Assembly: GCF_026914265.1 (NCBI RefSeq)
Contig: NC_069132.1
Coordinates: 67,904,993-67,968,992 of the forward strand
Reading direction: 5' to 3'
From: Mya arenaria
Lineage: Eukaryota > Mollusca > Bivalvia > Myida > Myidae
DNA: 64,000 nucleotides
Shown: piece by piece, positions 1-11,837 of the stretch
Layout of the letters: the number at the start of each line of letters is the position of its first letter
How positions within the stretch are numbered: the stretch's first letter is position 1
Notes under the pieces: generated by a model
The model's database searches: none
The model's input: the letters and a program-made list of their open reading frames with translations, nothing else
Told to the model about the DNA's origin: nothing
Program-made: the position numbers and the translations under genes

Positions 1-2690
1 CACATTGATAGGTGCATAATACTTTAACAAAAATCAAAGAAATGAACCAATGAAAATATAAACAAAGATGACGTCATTATTGAGATCATCGTTATTGAAT
101 GGTACATTTCACGGAAAGGAAAAAAAGCTTCACATCTTCAAGGAAGTCGAAGACAAAAATCTCACAAAATGTGTTACCTTGTTTACATATTGTTTACCTC
201 TATCATTTGACACATAAATGTTACTGTGATAAAGAGAGGTACTTCTTCAAGTATGTTACACTTTATAGAATTGAGTTGTTTAAGAACTGGTATTTTTGCA
301 TGCAGTTTTATCATTCCTTTAGTATATTAGAGATTTTGAAGGACATCCTTTCCCTCTTTCTATTCAAATCATACATTGCGAGAAAAACATCAAATAGGTC
401 ACATCAACGTGCTATAGTTCTTGCATATTTGTCAATAGTAACAACTCAGCAATCTCCGGGAAGCTTTCTGAAGGATAATGTCGAGGTGTTTTTGTCTGGC
501 ATATTGGTGTGAAGATTTTATTTCTGTGAAATTTACAGTTCAACACAGCATTGTCATGAACATGTCATAAAACTGGAAAGGCCTGTGTTCAAATTGACGA
601 TTTTAGTTTTCAGTGTTATCATCTTCTATTAAATATCTTTTTATTAGGAATTACCATCGAAATAAGCACTGGGTAGTCCCCTCAAGAATATAAAAACATA
701 CTTTTTAGGCCATAATTAATAAATGTTTGCGAGTGAGTAGGTACCGTAGGTAGGGATTTTTTTTCTTAGTACCAAAAGTTTTTAAAAAAATTCCAATAGT
801 ATCCCCCTTTGATAATAGACTGAAAATTTGTTGACACCGCAGATGGCAATTTATTTTTTGGAGGCTGTACAATTAAACCAGTTGGTTGGGCACCGCAAAC
901 ACTTTTAAAGATGGCCTCAAGTTTAGTACACACAGTCAGACACACACAAAGTTCTAAGTTCTATCTCCGGTGTAGATGTCGCTTAATATGTACAGAGATG
1001 AGTGAATTTATGACATGGATATTTTACAATGTGTCAAAATGAAGGAAAAAATGAATGTACTTAACAGTAACTTAATAATCTGTACAAAACTATAATGCAT
1101 GTCTCATAAAGAATCTACACTTTGCACTTCCCGAATATCAATGGAACACAAATGAAAAACAATCTGGGAAAAATAGGTGGTAAACAGCTGCCAGATTTAT
1201 CTTATACCTAAATACTTAAAAAAAATATAATTGTCATAGAAACATATTGTTTTATACAATTGGTCATTTAGCACACTTCTAATTGTCACACTGCTAAAAT
1301 ATGAAAAAAGATTGTAACTTTAATTTAGACACCACCTTCTCCACTGAAAGTATTTAAAGCATCCAGTAAATGCAAGATTGCACAAATATATATATATATA
1401 TAATTCTATTCTAGACTACTACAATACTTAAATTTATACACGAATGGTCATCCAGCCAGCCAGAACCACCATTATCTCTCCTCTCCCCCCACCCCCCCTT
1501 TCTATTCCCCAAACAACCCCATTCCTGCCAGCACTTGATTGACTAGTCTAAAACAAACATTTAACACAACAAGAGCTCCCCAGACCAAACATAAACGCTT
1601 GTCTTTTATTTTAACGCACAAAAAGTACAATTCATTTATTAGTAAAACCACAGCTTTTGTTCTTGTTTTACATGTGTGTATTGTCTAAGGCAACAAGTGT
1701 GCCAAGTTTCATTTGAATATCTTGAACAGTTTGTGAGTTATGAGCCCAGGTATCAAGGCTATGACAAAACCTTGACAAAGTTATCTAATGCAGTTATTAC
1801 GTTACAGAACTTTTTCATATGCCTTCCTGTGGTTAATAGAGATTTATCACTGAAATTTTAAATGATATTTCACTTTTTCAAACAGTGAAAATATGAATTT
1901 GATATTTTCACTGTTTTGAAATTTAGCCTGTTCTCTCATTCAAATCAAACATCAGCTTAATGTTTTATTTGGTAATGGCCATGATAAAAGTTTTGCAAAA
2001 TGACACAACAACAGGCGGTAACAAAACCTTGACTTTTTTTCTTTAAACTCATGAAGTTGTTTTAAAATCCCACCCCCAAAATACCAAACACATTTCGAAG
2101 TATACTTTGCACTGAACGAGTATATCTCTTTTCGAAAAATTTATGAAATCCCCCTTAAATTAATTCGAGTTCCCTACTTCAAAGAAGTAAATTGGTAGTC
2201 ATAATGCAATAAATAGTGTCCACAAATCTTATCACTTCAATGGTAGAAATGAGCACAAGCCCACAAGCACTGTACTTGTAAATTGTTTGCAGGGCCTGGT
2301 CAAAGTCTGAATATTCCATAGCCAGGCCTGTCACTATTTCTTTAGCCTAGTAGTTATGTAAGATTTGATTTCAGGCTTGCTCAATCAATTTGATGAATAT
2401 ACAAATTTGATGACAATGTCAAGTTGATTGATGTAAAGAACTAAAGAAATACATTATAGCAACTCAAACAAAATGTACAACATGCTGGGAATTTTATTTC
2501 ATATAGATTCGTGTGGTTAATGCCTCTGCTTTTCATCAAGAATAGCTTTTTAGACATGCATATGAATTAGCAATGGGCTCTTTAGTTTGATTATGATAGA
2601 AAAATTCATACCAAGTATCAGAAATGGAAAAATTGCACATCCATTTTATCATTGTATCAACAAATATTTAAAAAGAGTAATGGAACTAAC
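1..2690. other. Non-coding AT-rich DNA, no gene seen
   Basis: No open frame here resembles a known protein. The longest (99-512, plus strand) has the composition of translated AT-rich DNA. The stretch holds an (AT)n tract near 1,386-1,403, a C-rich tract near 1,480-1,500 and otherwise unique-looking sequence. It lies downstream of the minus-strand GPATCH2 gene. Confidence 0.5.
1386..1403. repeat. (AT)n microsatellite
   Basis: A short uninterrupted run of alternating A and T, about nine units, in non-coding DNA. Confidence 0.85.
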
Positions 2691-2710
2691 TACTTATATG
2701 TGTACATACT

Positions 2711-3195
2711 TAACATAGTTTGCAAGTTATACACATGCATCATTAACATAGTTTGTGAATTGTACACTTGCATCATTAACATAGTTTGTGAATTGTACAC
2801 ATACATCATTAACATAGTTTGTGAATTTTTTTAATATATCATTAACATAGTTTGTGAGTTTTCTTCATACATCATTTACATAGTTTGTGAGTTGTACACA
2901 TGCATCATTAACACAGTTTGTGAGTTTTCTTCATACATCATTAACATAGTTTGCGAGTTTTCTTCATACCTAACTAACATAGTTTGTGAGTGTTCTTCAA
3001 ATATCATTAACAAAAATGATAACCTTTCCTCATACATCATTAACAGTTTTTGAGTTTTTCTACAAACATTCATTAACATAGTTTCTGAAATTTTCTCAAA
3101 CATCATAAACAGTTTGTGAACTTTCCACAAAAAAATATTAACATAGTTTGTGAGTTTTTCTCATACATAATAGCATAGTTTATAATGTTTTCCCT
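2711..3195. repeat. 33-bp minisatellite, about 15 degenerate units
   Basis: The unit begins AACATAGTTTGTGAG and ends CATACATCATT. Many consecutive units are exactly 33 bp (for example three in a row from about 2,744). Later units drift and lose a few bases. Because 33 is a multiple of three, the array translates into short periodic open frames on both strands. These are by-products of the period and not genes. Confidence 0.9.
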
Positions 3196-4694
3196 TTCTC
3201 AAAAAATATATACAGCATCTAAACATCCAAACATTACATAGTAACATCGGGAGGATAACAGGGGGGTTTTGTAGTGGTTTAATATTAACATCTTAGTCAC
3301 ACGGGGCTTATCATACAACATTTAGCAAACGTCGGTCATAAAATCAGAGAATAAAAAATACACATGATAGCATACACAGTATAATAAATGTACAAGCCTC
3401 ACATATCAAATCTGTTTTGAATTCTGTCCTCCTAACAGGCATAACATGGAATTTGTACCAACAGTCAATTGAAGCAAACTGATAACTTCTTTGGTTTGGT
3501 CAAAGTTAGCCAAGGCCAAAAAAAATGTTTAGTTAGGGTTACGTTCTTTTTAAATACAGAGTAGGTAGGCTTTTTTAGTTTTTTTTTTATTAGACTTTAT
3601 GTTAAAAGGTTATACTCACCAATTGGGAATGGCCTTAAAATTATCTTCTGTATAAAGCTTTACAGGTTTTAAACTACTTGTCAAAACATTTAAAATATAT
3701 TTTTTGAATTTTTTCTTCAATTTTTTTACCAACAAACAATAAAAAGCGGTGGACCTATTTCCAAGGTAGGGTCGGGTAACCTGAACCAAATGTTTTTTAT
3801 TTAAGGCCAAATGATAAATTTTTTATCCAAGAAGCACTATTATCCGATCAAATCAGTTAAACAGCAAACTAAAAAACGCTTACCATCGGACAATTTACCA
3901 ATGTTTTATACAATTGACTGCTGCAAATTATAAATTTGATAGGTAATTTATGGCGGCATATCAAACGTTAATATACTTTATGAATAGAAAAATAGATCTA
4001 AAATAACGTCATTTCATGATAATATTAAAATTATTTGTGCATATACTGGTAAGCAATTATCAATTGTAATATCTCAGAAAGTTACATAATTTTGCAATCG
4101 GTTAAAAGTTGAAAGTTTTTGTTATTTTCCAGCCCTCTACAAAATTTAATTTGCCATGGTCATTCAATATAGCCCTAAACACACAGGAATAATATATCAG
4201 GAGTGTTATTTAAGGACAAACATTCTCAAACAATAGCTAAGCTCACAATTTTTGTTATGTTATAAATTGTGTATTCTGTATTCGTATTGTATCTTTACCA
4301 TATTTAAAAAAAATTGATAAAAAGTTCTTAAGAAAATTTATTATAAAGATAAACAAGATAAAAGTTTGCCTACAAGTTTAAAAAAGTAAAATTTTGCTAA
4401 ATGAAATATGATAATTAAACCTGTGAGGCTTAAGACACAAACTATCATGTCCTACCTGTTCTAAGGGTAACGTTCAGTTTACAAGAATATCTATTTTTAC
4501 AATTTCTAAATTTTACAGCATTCAAATACAGAAATTCCATAGCCAAAAGTATAAGACTTATCTATTCTTTGGTTTTGTTTATTGATTGGTCAATATTTAT
4601 CCAAATATTAATGTCAACCTATCAAATTGTTTAATGCTCAAACTAGCTAAACCTGGATAAATTATCCACTTGGCTGCTAATGATGACAAATGAT
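3196..4694. other. Non-coding DNA downstream of GPATCH2
   Basis: No coding region is supported. Apart from the degenerate inverted repeat at about 3,505-3,810 the stretch is AT-rich and without recognisable structure. Confidence 0.5.
3505..3810. repeat. Degenerate inverted repeat, possible MITE relic
   Basis: The left arm near 3,510-3,550 (GGCC, an A-run, ATGTTTAGTTAGGGTTACG) resembles the reverse complement of 3,765-3,807 (GGCC, an A-rich run, ACATTTGGTTCAGGTTACC). The arms are well diverged, so the ends and family cannot be fixed. Chance similarity of A-rich arms is possible. Confidence 0.35.
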
Positions 4695-4700
4695 TTTATT
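4695..4700 (-). terminator. GPATCH2: Candidate polyadenylation signal of GPATCH2
   Basis: AATAAA on the minus strand, about 150 bases past the GPATCH2 stop codon. This is a plausible 3' UTR length, but AATAAA is common in DNA this rich in A and T. Confidence 0.35.
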
Positions 4701-4849
4701 AAAATTGTGTATAATATTTTTTTGAGATCAAATATTAGTAGGTAAATGTATTTTAACTAATTATAATCATGTTTGTAAATAAAATTTGATTGGGCAAGAG
4801 ATGAAACAAATTCCTGTGTGCCCTATGTAGCACAATGTACATGTATTTA

Positions 4850-5421
4850 TCAGAACAATTTACTGGGCGGAGATCCAAGAGTCTGAGAGCCAGAAACCCT
4901 GGTCTGTTCCTGATTCCTAGATTGCATTTTGACCGGGAAACCAGCCCCCGACGTTAAAAGTCTTGTCCCAGTAACATGCAAGTTTGCCACTGTCCTGGCA
5001 TTTGACTGGTTAATACTGACATTTCCACATGTCCCTGACCTACTTAGACCTGACGTTCCTGTATGAGTGACAGCTCCGACACTCCCACTACTTCTAAGCC
5101 CCTCCCTCACACTACCGGTTGTCATCGGGCCAACATTTACTGAATTTGAACTGCCAATCACTCCAGTCAAACTGAATGCCCCTCCCCCTGAAGATAAAGT
5201 CCCGCCCCCGCTGGTTAATCCACCACCCCCACTCCCATGTCCCTGGGTCGAGTTGTCACACCCCAGCCCCTGCCTGTGGGGCCTGGTACTGGCCAAAACG
5301 GGGGTCCTGATACCCGTCCCGTCTATACCAAGGCCCTGCCCGGGGTTCCAGCCCATCTGCTGTAACATACGGTTCCCAATATTGGTGTCTGGAATTGGCT
5401 CGGAATCCCCACCTACTAATC
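4850..5421 (-). CDS. GPATCH2: GPATCH2 last coding exon (G-patch and Gly/Ser tail)
   Basis: The acceptor TTTTCAG is followed by GLVGGDSEPIPDTNIGNRML, which matches [20 protein letters not shown] of human GPATCH2, and then the Gly-spaced G-patch core. The last 130 or so residues are Gly/Ser/Thr-rich and of low complexity, ending SPPSKLF before the stop. Confidence 0.92.
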
Positions 5422-8400
5422 CTGAAAAGATATAAGATTGATACTAGACAAGTGAAATGACACTAATTGGGATTAAGACTGCCCTCAGTAATTAACTACT
5501 TTGTTTAGCAGAAGACTATAATGATACCAAATATTTGTCTGTCCAGGGTTATCATGTGACTAGTTAATAAATCCATAAGTGTAATAGTTATGAGTATTTA
5601 TATAAGGTTGGATTGGCGTCATGTTACTTGTTTTGAGCCTAATACCAATGTTATACAGCCTACTTTAAAGGAAGTCACACATGTTGTTGAATGTGTAATT
5701 TCTGTGAGGATAGATAATACCAGATTCACAAACTGCATGCCGTTAACTTACTTATTCCTATCCATACACAAAATTTACATTGTCAAGGGTTTTTGCTGCA
5801 GCCCCAACACATTACCACTAATTTTAGGTCTCTTATGCATTCTCTCGAAATAAATTCAATAAAATAATTTTTTAAAAAGAAAGAAAATGTATCGATATAA
5901 AGTGTTAATTATTATTATCCTACCAAATATTGGTGGTGGTGTTTTTCTTTGGCGTTTGCTGTCAGTAAGTGTGTTAGATGTTGGAACCCCTGTAGGGCTG
6001 GTGAATCGGGAAGCAAGTTTCCCTTGAATACTGTTCCACTTGTGTCGCTCTTGGATAAAATGCTGGACCGTGTAGCCAGGTATCTGAAACATAGAATTAA
6101 ATTTTGGTAAACTGGGAAGCAAATTTACTATTAGATGATATAAATAAAGTTCCGATTGACAGCAGAGGTTAACTGGAAAGTAAATTTTCCCTTAATATTG
6201 TTTCAGTTGGGTGTTTCTTGTATTAACCGCTGAACATGTATCTAGAACATGAGAACATAGAAATATAGTTCCTATTGATAGCTGAGGTGATCTGGGATGC
6301 CACTTTTCCTTAAATTTTGTTTCAATAATGGATAATTTGCTGAACTTATAACCAGGTATCTAGAACACAAATAGAGTTCCTATTACTAGCAGAGGTATGA
6401 AATGTTGGTGATCACTGTAGCAATTTTTCCTGGAATACTGTTCCACTTGCTGCACATTGTGGCTAGGTATTTAGAACATGGACCTAGAATCCATATTGTA
6501 TGGGGTATTTTAGTAAATGATAGCAGTAGAGATAATCCTTTTAAAGTGAACAGGAAAACAAATTTTCCCTGCACACTGTTCCACCTGTGTTGCTAATAGA
6601 TAATCTATGAACCGTGTAGACCAATATCTAGAACAATACATTGGAGTAAATAGTGTCTGAATGACCAATCGGAACTCCTCGGCCTTTTTCCATCAAAAAC
6701 AAACTCCTACAGTCAGATTTCATTCAAAAAATTAATTGTGCTGCAAGTAGATTGTGTAGTGATCTTAACAAAGCACTTTACCCATTGGAGTCTTATTATT
6801 TATACAATAATACACTTGCAATCAATTTGGTCTAAGGAAAAAACATTACATGTTAAAACACTACAATCAGTCATCAAAATTAGACTTTTAAATGAACAAG
6901 CCCAAATCCTTATACTATTACTTGGCATCAATTTTTTTAACAAGATCAGCTACCGAGCTCTATAATATTCAGAATTTTAACAAGCCCGGAAGATATTTTA
7001 CCATTGCAGGGCTTGTGGGCTTGTGTTAATTTCAACTTCTGCACAATTAATTAATAATATTAATTAAAATTTTATCAACAACTTCTGCTGATGTTCCAGC
7101 ATACACTCGAGATTGTTTTCATTGAAAATAACTAAGGAGTTCCAATTTTCTGATTGACTTCAGAAAATAAGATTTTATAAACATTTAGTGATGTGGGAAG
7201 CAACTTTTCAGTGTTTACTTGGATTTCAGAGACAATTGGTAAACTAGATAATCCTCTGACCTGTGCATATGGTCTAGTTTTTATAACCTGAAAACTTTGT
7301 CATACTGCTTTTAAGTATTTTTAAGTAAATTGTAAAGTCATTAAATAAACTTATATCAGGACATACCTTTCCTCTTAGCTTTCTTCTACCGAATCGTATT
7401 TCCCTTCCACACTGAAATAACAAATACATGTACATGTAATACAGAATGTCATATGTGAAATAATATCTGACCTCATGAATGTACATTGTATTTTATTTCT
7501 CTTTTCTGAGGGAGGTGTGATATTTTTTAAAGAGTTCAGTTACGTTGTGTAAAATTTCAACAAACTTCAACTATTAAAACAATACATGTGTTTACTACCC
7601 CATAGCTTTTGACCTGTATTGCTGATTTCGAGATTTAATCTCTTGCCATTTTGGCGAAACCAAAATTTATTTGTACGCCTGAAAGTATTTGGAGTATGCC
7701 TAGGTACGCCCCTGCTCAACAATTTTTCTACGAAATGAGACGAGCCAATTTACATGTACATACATGTCTCATGATCCGTGTCATGCGAGCTTTGAAGCCG
7801 ACTTGCGAGGACCTAGAAAGGTGTTGAAAACTGCCAGTTAGGATCTGCTGGAAGTGTTTGTCCGACACCATCGTCTCGTCACCGCTGTTCACACCGTCGT
7901 TTTCCCACCATGGTATAACGCCAGGGATTCCACTCGCTGGCCCACTCTCATGGAAGAAGTCGCTCTGTTCATCATCAGCTGAGAGTAAAAATGGTATTTT
8001 TAATTGATTTTAATAACTTTAATGTTTTCATCAAGACGTAACATAGATGGATCGAACAGCTTCTGATGTTCAAAAAATGGGCAAACAATGAGTCGATGAT
8101 ACCTTTTACCCTTTGCCATTGTTTAAATTTTGGTCCATTTTTCTAAAAAAATTTACAGCAAAACACATCATTCAGCCAAAAAACTGGCCTACAGATGAAC
8201 TTGATTTTACAATCAAAACTTTTGTGATTATCTTTAAAATAGTTTCCTTTAACAGTTTCAAAACTCTTTTATAAAAATGAGAATATGAGACATCTTAAAA
8301 AATACTTTGCTGGGCTTGATCCTGTTTTAAGGGACTTTAGATTGTTAAAGAAAGTTGGGCCTGTTCTATTAATAACTTTTATTTAATACAAATAAATATT

Positions 8401-10033
8401 TAAATTAAAATCAATCTGTGCAATCAAGTCCCCTAAGATACAAACAGATAGTCATTTGACGATTTTAAGCCATGGATAATGATATTATCAACCTATTTTC
8501 ATGTTTTGATGACATATGTGTCTATATTGAATACCTTTACTTTAAATTATGGCAAAAAAATAAAATTGTTAGTTGCCTAAAAACATACTGTCAGTCAGTA
8601 AGGGTTTCATTTTTAAGATTAAGATGTCTCTGAATGTCATTTCCACACTTTAAACTGTTACTATTTTGTCTAAGTCAATTTTTATGATAGCGCTCTTTAA
8701 AAACCTGTCATTTAGTGGTCTATAAAGAAAATAGAGTTAAACAAATAACGTTTGTCAGGAGACACGATATGAGACACTTCATATATATATTTACAAAAAA
8801 AGTAAAAAAGTCAGAAATAACTGTTAATGAGCAATAACAGAATAATAAGGGTTTGGTTAAATAAATAAGGGTCCATCAGGAAACTAGAAACATAACAATT
8901 TCGTTTACACCTAATCATACCTTCTGCAGTTACACAGTACTCATCCCCAGACACCGAATCACTGCTGCAGCTGCTACTTATAGTTGAACTACTGCTCTCT
9001 CTGTGGTTAAGAAAAATATTATAAATATAAAAAATCCAGATAAAAACAACTGTTAACTACAAACCAACATAACTTCTTTTGTTTATAAAGACATTCCCAA
9101 AAAAATGTCTTATTCACAACTCCATGAAACAGAATAGATAATTAAATTTAAAAGCATTTGATTTGATTTTTTTAAACTTAGCTGCTATTTTTATATACTG
9201 TAACCAAACATAACTAAACATTTAAACCCTTCACCCACATACATGTACATACATTTACATGTTATTATTGCTGAAGTAATTTTCAATATACATGAACAAA
9301 CTTACTGAGAATTCATGGTTGAATCTTGAACAGAGTCATCATCTTTATTAAAGCAATCGTCTGCCTGAAAGTCAGTCTTCCTGGAATTTCTCTTCCTTTT
9401 CCCTGGTACTGTATCTTCCGTCACCCCTTCTTTGTTTATCTGGGGAAATCCTCCACCATCCATTGGACTTGTACCCATACTACATCGTGGCAGCTCCATT
9501 GTTTTGCTACGTGGTCTACTGAACTTAGGTTTGCCTTGTATGGGCGAGTCATGTTGAGAGGAAGATGGGTCAGGATCAATTGCCATTGTCTTGTACTTTT
9601 TTCGTCTTCTTTGTGGCCGAATTGGAGAAAACAGAGACTCGTTTACTGAATCTGACTCAACTTGTGTTGGTACATAGTTAATACTAAGTGGCATTGTTAA
9701 TCTCACTATATGATGTGCTATAGTGAGATCATCAGAGTCACTCTGTGCACAATTCTCCATGTAGTCTTTCAAAGCTTCATCGATACTGCTTTGTGATGTT
9801 TCGCTGAAATTCCCATTATCCGGCTGGTGACGTTTCCTACGACCGCGACGTTTTCTTGGATGGCGACGTGTACTTGATGAAGATGCTCCATGTCCCCCGT
9901 CACTCTTGGAACGCTTGTGTGAGGCTGCATCTTCCAGAGCCATGCTGAGATCATGCACAAGGTCGTCCATCTTACCAATAGAGCTGGAGAAAACTCGCAG
10001 CCGCTCAAAGTCTGACACTATGTTATTCTCCAT
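4850..10033 (-). CDS. GPATCH2: G-patch domain-containing protein 2 (six coding exons)
   Basis: Exons in coding order are 10033-9306, 9000-8921, 7978-7764, 7411-7367, 6083-5924 and 5421-4850. Every junction has GT-AG and the phases agree, giving 1,800 nt and 599 residues (human GPATCH2 is 528). Residues 22-29 (MDDLVHDL) match the family N-terminus. Residues 56-69 form an Arg/Lys-rich nuclear-localisation patch, followed by a KDYMEN and SDSDD segment. The third exon holds DEQSDFF and IPGVIPWWE, the most diagnostic family block. The G-patch lies at about 423-465 (NIGNRMLQQMGW, then GQGLG) with a Gly/Ser-rich tail. G-patch proteins bind and stimulate DEAH-box helicases, and GPATCH2 is known to pair with DHX15 in the nucleus. 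The ATG at 10033 is tentative: an acceptor at 10055-10054 precedes it and the 20 nt between are open, so translation could begin in an earlier exon. Confidence 0.9.
5924..6083 (-). CDS. GPATCH2: GPATCH2 coding exon 5
   Basis: A 160-nt exon, acceptor TTTCAG, donor GTAGGA. It encodes IPGYTVQHFIQERHKWNS, then a Ser/Thr/Pro-rich segment ending SKRQRKTPPPIFG. The KRQRKTPPP run corresponds to IKRRRKAAPLPG just before the G-patch of the human protein. Five decayed copies of the start of this exon lie in the preceding intron. Confidence 0.8.
6150..6627 (-). repeat. Four decayed copies of the start of GPATCH2 exon 5
   Basis: Read on the minus strand, segments starting at about 6241, 6359, 6470 and 6627 each open with a CTAG- or CTAA-type remnant acceptor and then ATA. 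They share spaced blocks with exon 5, such as CTACACGGT, GTGGAACAGT, GGAAA and a final TCACC. The copy at 6627 is the closest. Spacing is about 110-160 bp. They look like local duplications of the intron-exon boundary that have decayed. Confidence 0.75.
7190..7277 (-). repeat. Fifth, most diverged exon-5 copy in the GPATCH2 intron
   Basis: On the minus strand it begins ACTAG, ACCATATGCACAGGTCAGAG and ends GTTGCTTCCCACATCAC, matching the exon-5 acceptor region and its GCTTCCCGATTCACC block. It lies 0.55 kb from the other four, so the series once ran across most of this intron. Confidence 0.5.
7367..7411 (-). CDS. GPATCH2: GPATCH2 coding exon 4 (15-codon microexon)
   Basis: A 45-nt exon (CGREIRFGRRKLRGK) between acceptor TTTCAG and donor GTATGT, in phase 0 at both ends, so skipping it would keep the frame. 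The basic composition suits the protein, but no close family match is recalled for these residues. It is supported by splice sites and phase only. Confidence 0.6.
7764..7978 (-). CDS. GPATCH2: GPATCH2 coding exon 3 (conserved PWW block)
   Basis: A 215-nt exon, acceptor CTCTCAG, donor GTATGT. It encodes DDEQSDFFHESG, then GIPGVIPWWEND, then ILTGSF and QVGFKARMTRI. These align in order with DEQSDWFYEKE, GITGVVPWWEKED, ILTGSF and RGFQARLSRL of human GPATCH2. Confidence 0.9.
7979..8920 (-). other. GPATCH2: GPATCH2 intron 2, nothing recognised
   Basis: An AT-rich intron of 942 bp between coding exons 2 and 3. No repeat, RNA gene or extra exon was seen. Confidence 0.6.
8921..9000 (-). CDS. GPATCH2: GPATCH2 coding exon 2 (Ser-rich acidic linker)
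   Basis: An 80-nt exon that encodes ESSSSTISSSCSSDSVSGDE and a few more residues, ending in one base of an Ala codon before donor GTATGA. It corresponds to the Ser-rich acidic stretch before DEQSDWF in the human protein. The acceptor is CCACAG. Confidence 0.8.
9306..10033 (-). CDS. GPATCH2: GPATCH2 coding exon 1 (residues 1-242)
   Basis: The exon itself probably begins at 10053, after acceptor TTTTAG. It carries the LVHDL segment, the basic patch, and a RRRKKYKTMAID segment matching RRRRKVKRMAVD of the human protein. It ends with two bases of a Gln codon before donor GTAAGT. Confidence 0.85.
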
Positions 10034-10053
10034 ATGAACAGTTTTGGGGCTTT

Positions 10054-11837
10054 CTAAAACAGAAGAAATATGAAAAAATGTTAACAGCTGATGGGATCGC
10101 TATAGCAATTAGTGTATAGTAACATTACATTTCATTTTACGACATTTACATGATACAGAACTCTCTTTTTTTCTTTCTAATTGTCAGAAATTATTGTTTT
10201 TCTTTTAGTTATTGTTAATTTATGAGACATCAATTATTATATATTTGGAAAACAGGACTAAAGGGTGTTGAATCTTTAAGGCTCAAAGATCCTTCTACTT
10301 ATAAAACTAGGAATGCAGACTTCCCGCTGGCGTTCGCCATTTGTGACTAATTCGCAAAAGTGGTGATTTTCAAATTTGGCGAATTTATCGTTACAACAAT
10401 TATTTTCAAAATATTTTCTTAAAATGATGTAAGAAACGACCATGCCACCTGCATAACAATCGATTTAGTCATTGCAATTAATCAAGCACATACGCTTGTG
10501 TGACAAAAAATCCGATAATTGGGGCATGCAGTCACGGTCTGGTTCTTTCGGAATTTTATTGCTTTCAAGGATTGACAATGAAATCCTTTATAATTATGGT
10601 TCATAGTAGCAGAACAATTTTTATATTTAGCTCAACAGCTTGTTTGTTGTGTCATTAGCTTCTTCATTAAAAATAGGTATTTGACATTGTGCGCGCTATA
10701 TTTAGATTTGCTTTCGGTTTTGTTGCAAATTGTTATTGCAAAGATTCAAAAGGTTAAGAGAAGTCATTTAGGTATTTCTACAAATAAATAAGTTATGATG
10801 GTAAAACAAAATGGGACATGCTCTATGAATAGGTTGTCAATCATTCTCATTCATCAGAGGTTTAATAATGATAAATCTAACTGGTACGCATAGCATCATC
10901 ATTTGGGTGTACGAGAATGGTTGTGAGTTGGTAGGTTAGATAAGTTGATGAGGATTTCCCTAGAAACTAGAAAGGTAGATGACTTCCTGTTTGATAAGGC
11001 CTTAGAGAAGTTGGCTGCCCGCTGGAGTAGACAAATTTTTTTATTAGGGGTATGATAGAACCCATGGTTTGACAAAGTATATTTGTTTGAGTTACCATTT
11101 ATTTTAAGTTTATCTCATAATTTCATTATTGTATTGTTTAATTCTATGACACTATTCTTTGCAGGCATTAGAAAGAAATAAACTAGAAGTGCTAATAACA
11201 TGTGCCTCTTCCACAATATTTTTTTTGTTATTGCATGACAATGTGCTAACTAAATGTGTTATTCTTATAATAAAATTTAAATGGCATTTTGACTTTTTGT
11301 TTGTCTTATATTAGCATGTATAGGTATGTTTTAATGCAATCTAAGGCTATTAAAATGCTTAAACCCCAGGAGCCTCTGAACATTGATAAGGGCGCTGCCC
11401 TAGACTGTAAGGGTGCCTAACTCCCGGCTAAAAGTGGTGACAACTTTTTGGAACCCAGGGGAAACCCTGGAAGTCTAAACAAGCCAGATACCATTGAATA
11501 AGTGATAGTACAACTATATCAGGTCGAAAATATAGGCAGCTTATTAACACATTATTATGTGTAAATTTGCATATTCAACAATGTGTAAATTTACACTCCA
11601 TTATTAAAATGTTTCCTTTCTAATAATTGAACAAAACAATAACAGAAAGATGGGGAATTGCATGTCTGTTATGCTATGGCCTGAAACCCATGACTCCTGA
11701 AACACTTGCTCAGCACTCTAACCAACTGCACTAGTCTAAAATAATAGACGTGTTATACGGGATTCTTCCAATCCCTAACGTCTAAACGGGAATGTGCAAA
11801 AAGCGGGGGTGTTTTAAAAATATTGAAATTGTTTTAA
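10054..11837. other. Upstream region or 5' intron of GPATCH2
   Basis: The acceptor next to the first coding exon implies at least one more 5' exon further up. No coding sequence or promoter motif can be supported in this stretch, which is AT-rich and structureless to the eye. Confidence 0.45.

Noticed and set aside
99-512. 137-codon open frame on the plus strand
   Set aside because: No domain, no family resemblance, and a composition typical of translated AT-rich DNA. No splice context supports it.
2652-3130. Periodic open frames on both strands over the minisatellite
   Set aside because: The 33-bp period is a multiple of three, so open frames arise automatically. The peptides are just the repeat read as codons.
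5067-5435. Pro-rich open frame antisense to the last GPATCH2 exon
   Set aside because: It is the complement of the Gly/Ser-rich tail of GPATCH2 and has no support of its own.
9326-9649. Open frame on the plus strand opposite GPATCH2 exon 1
   Set aside because: A shadow of the well-supported minus-strand exon.
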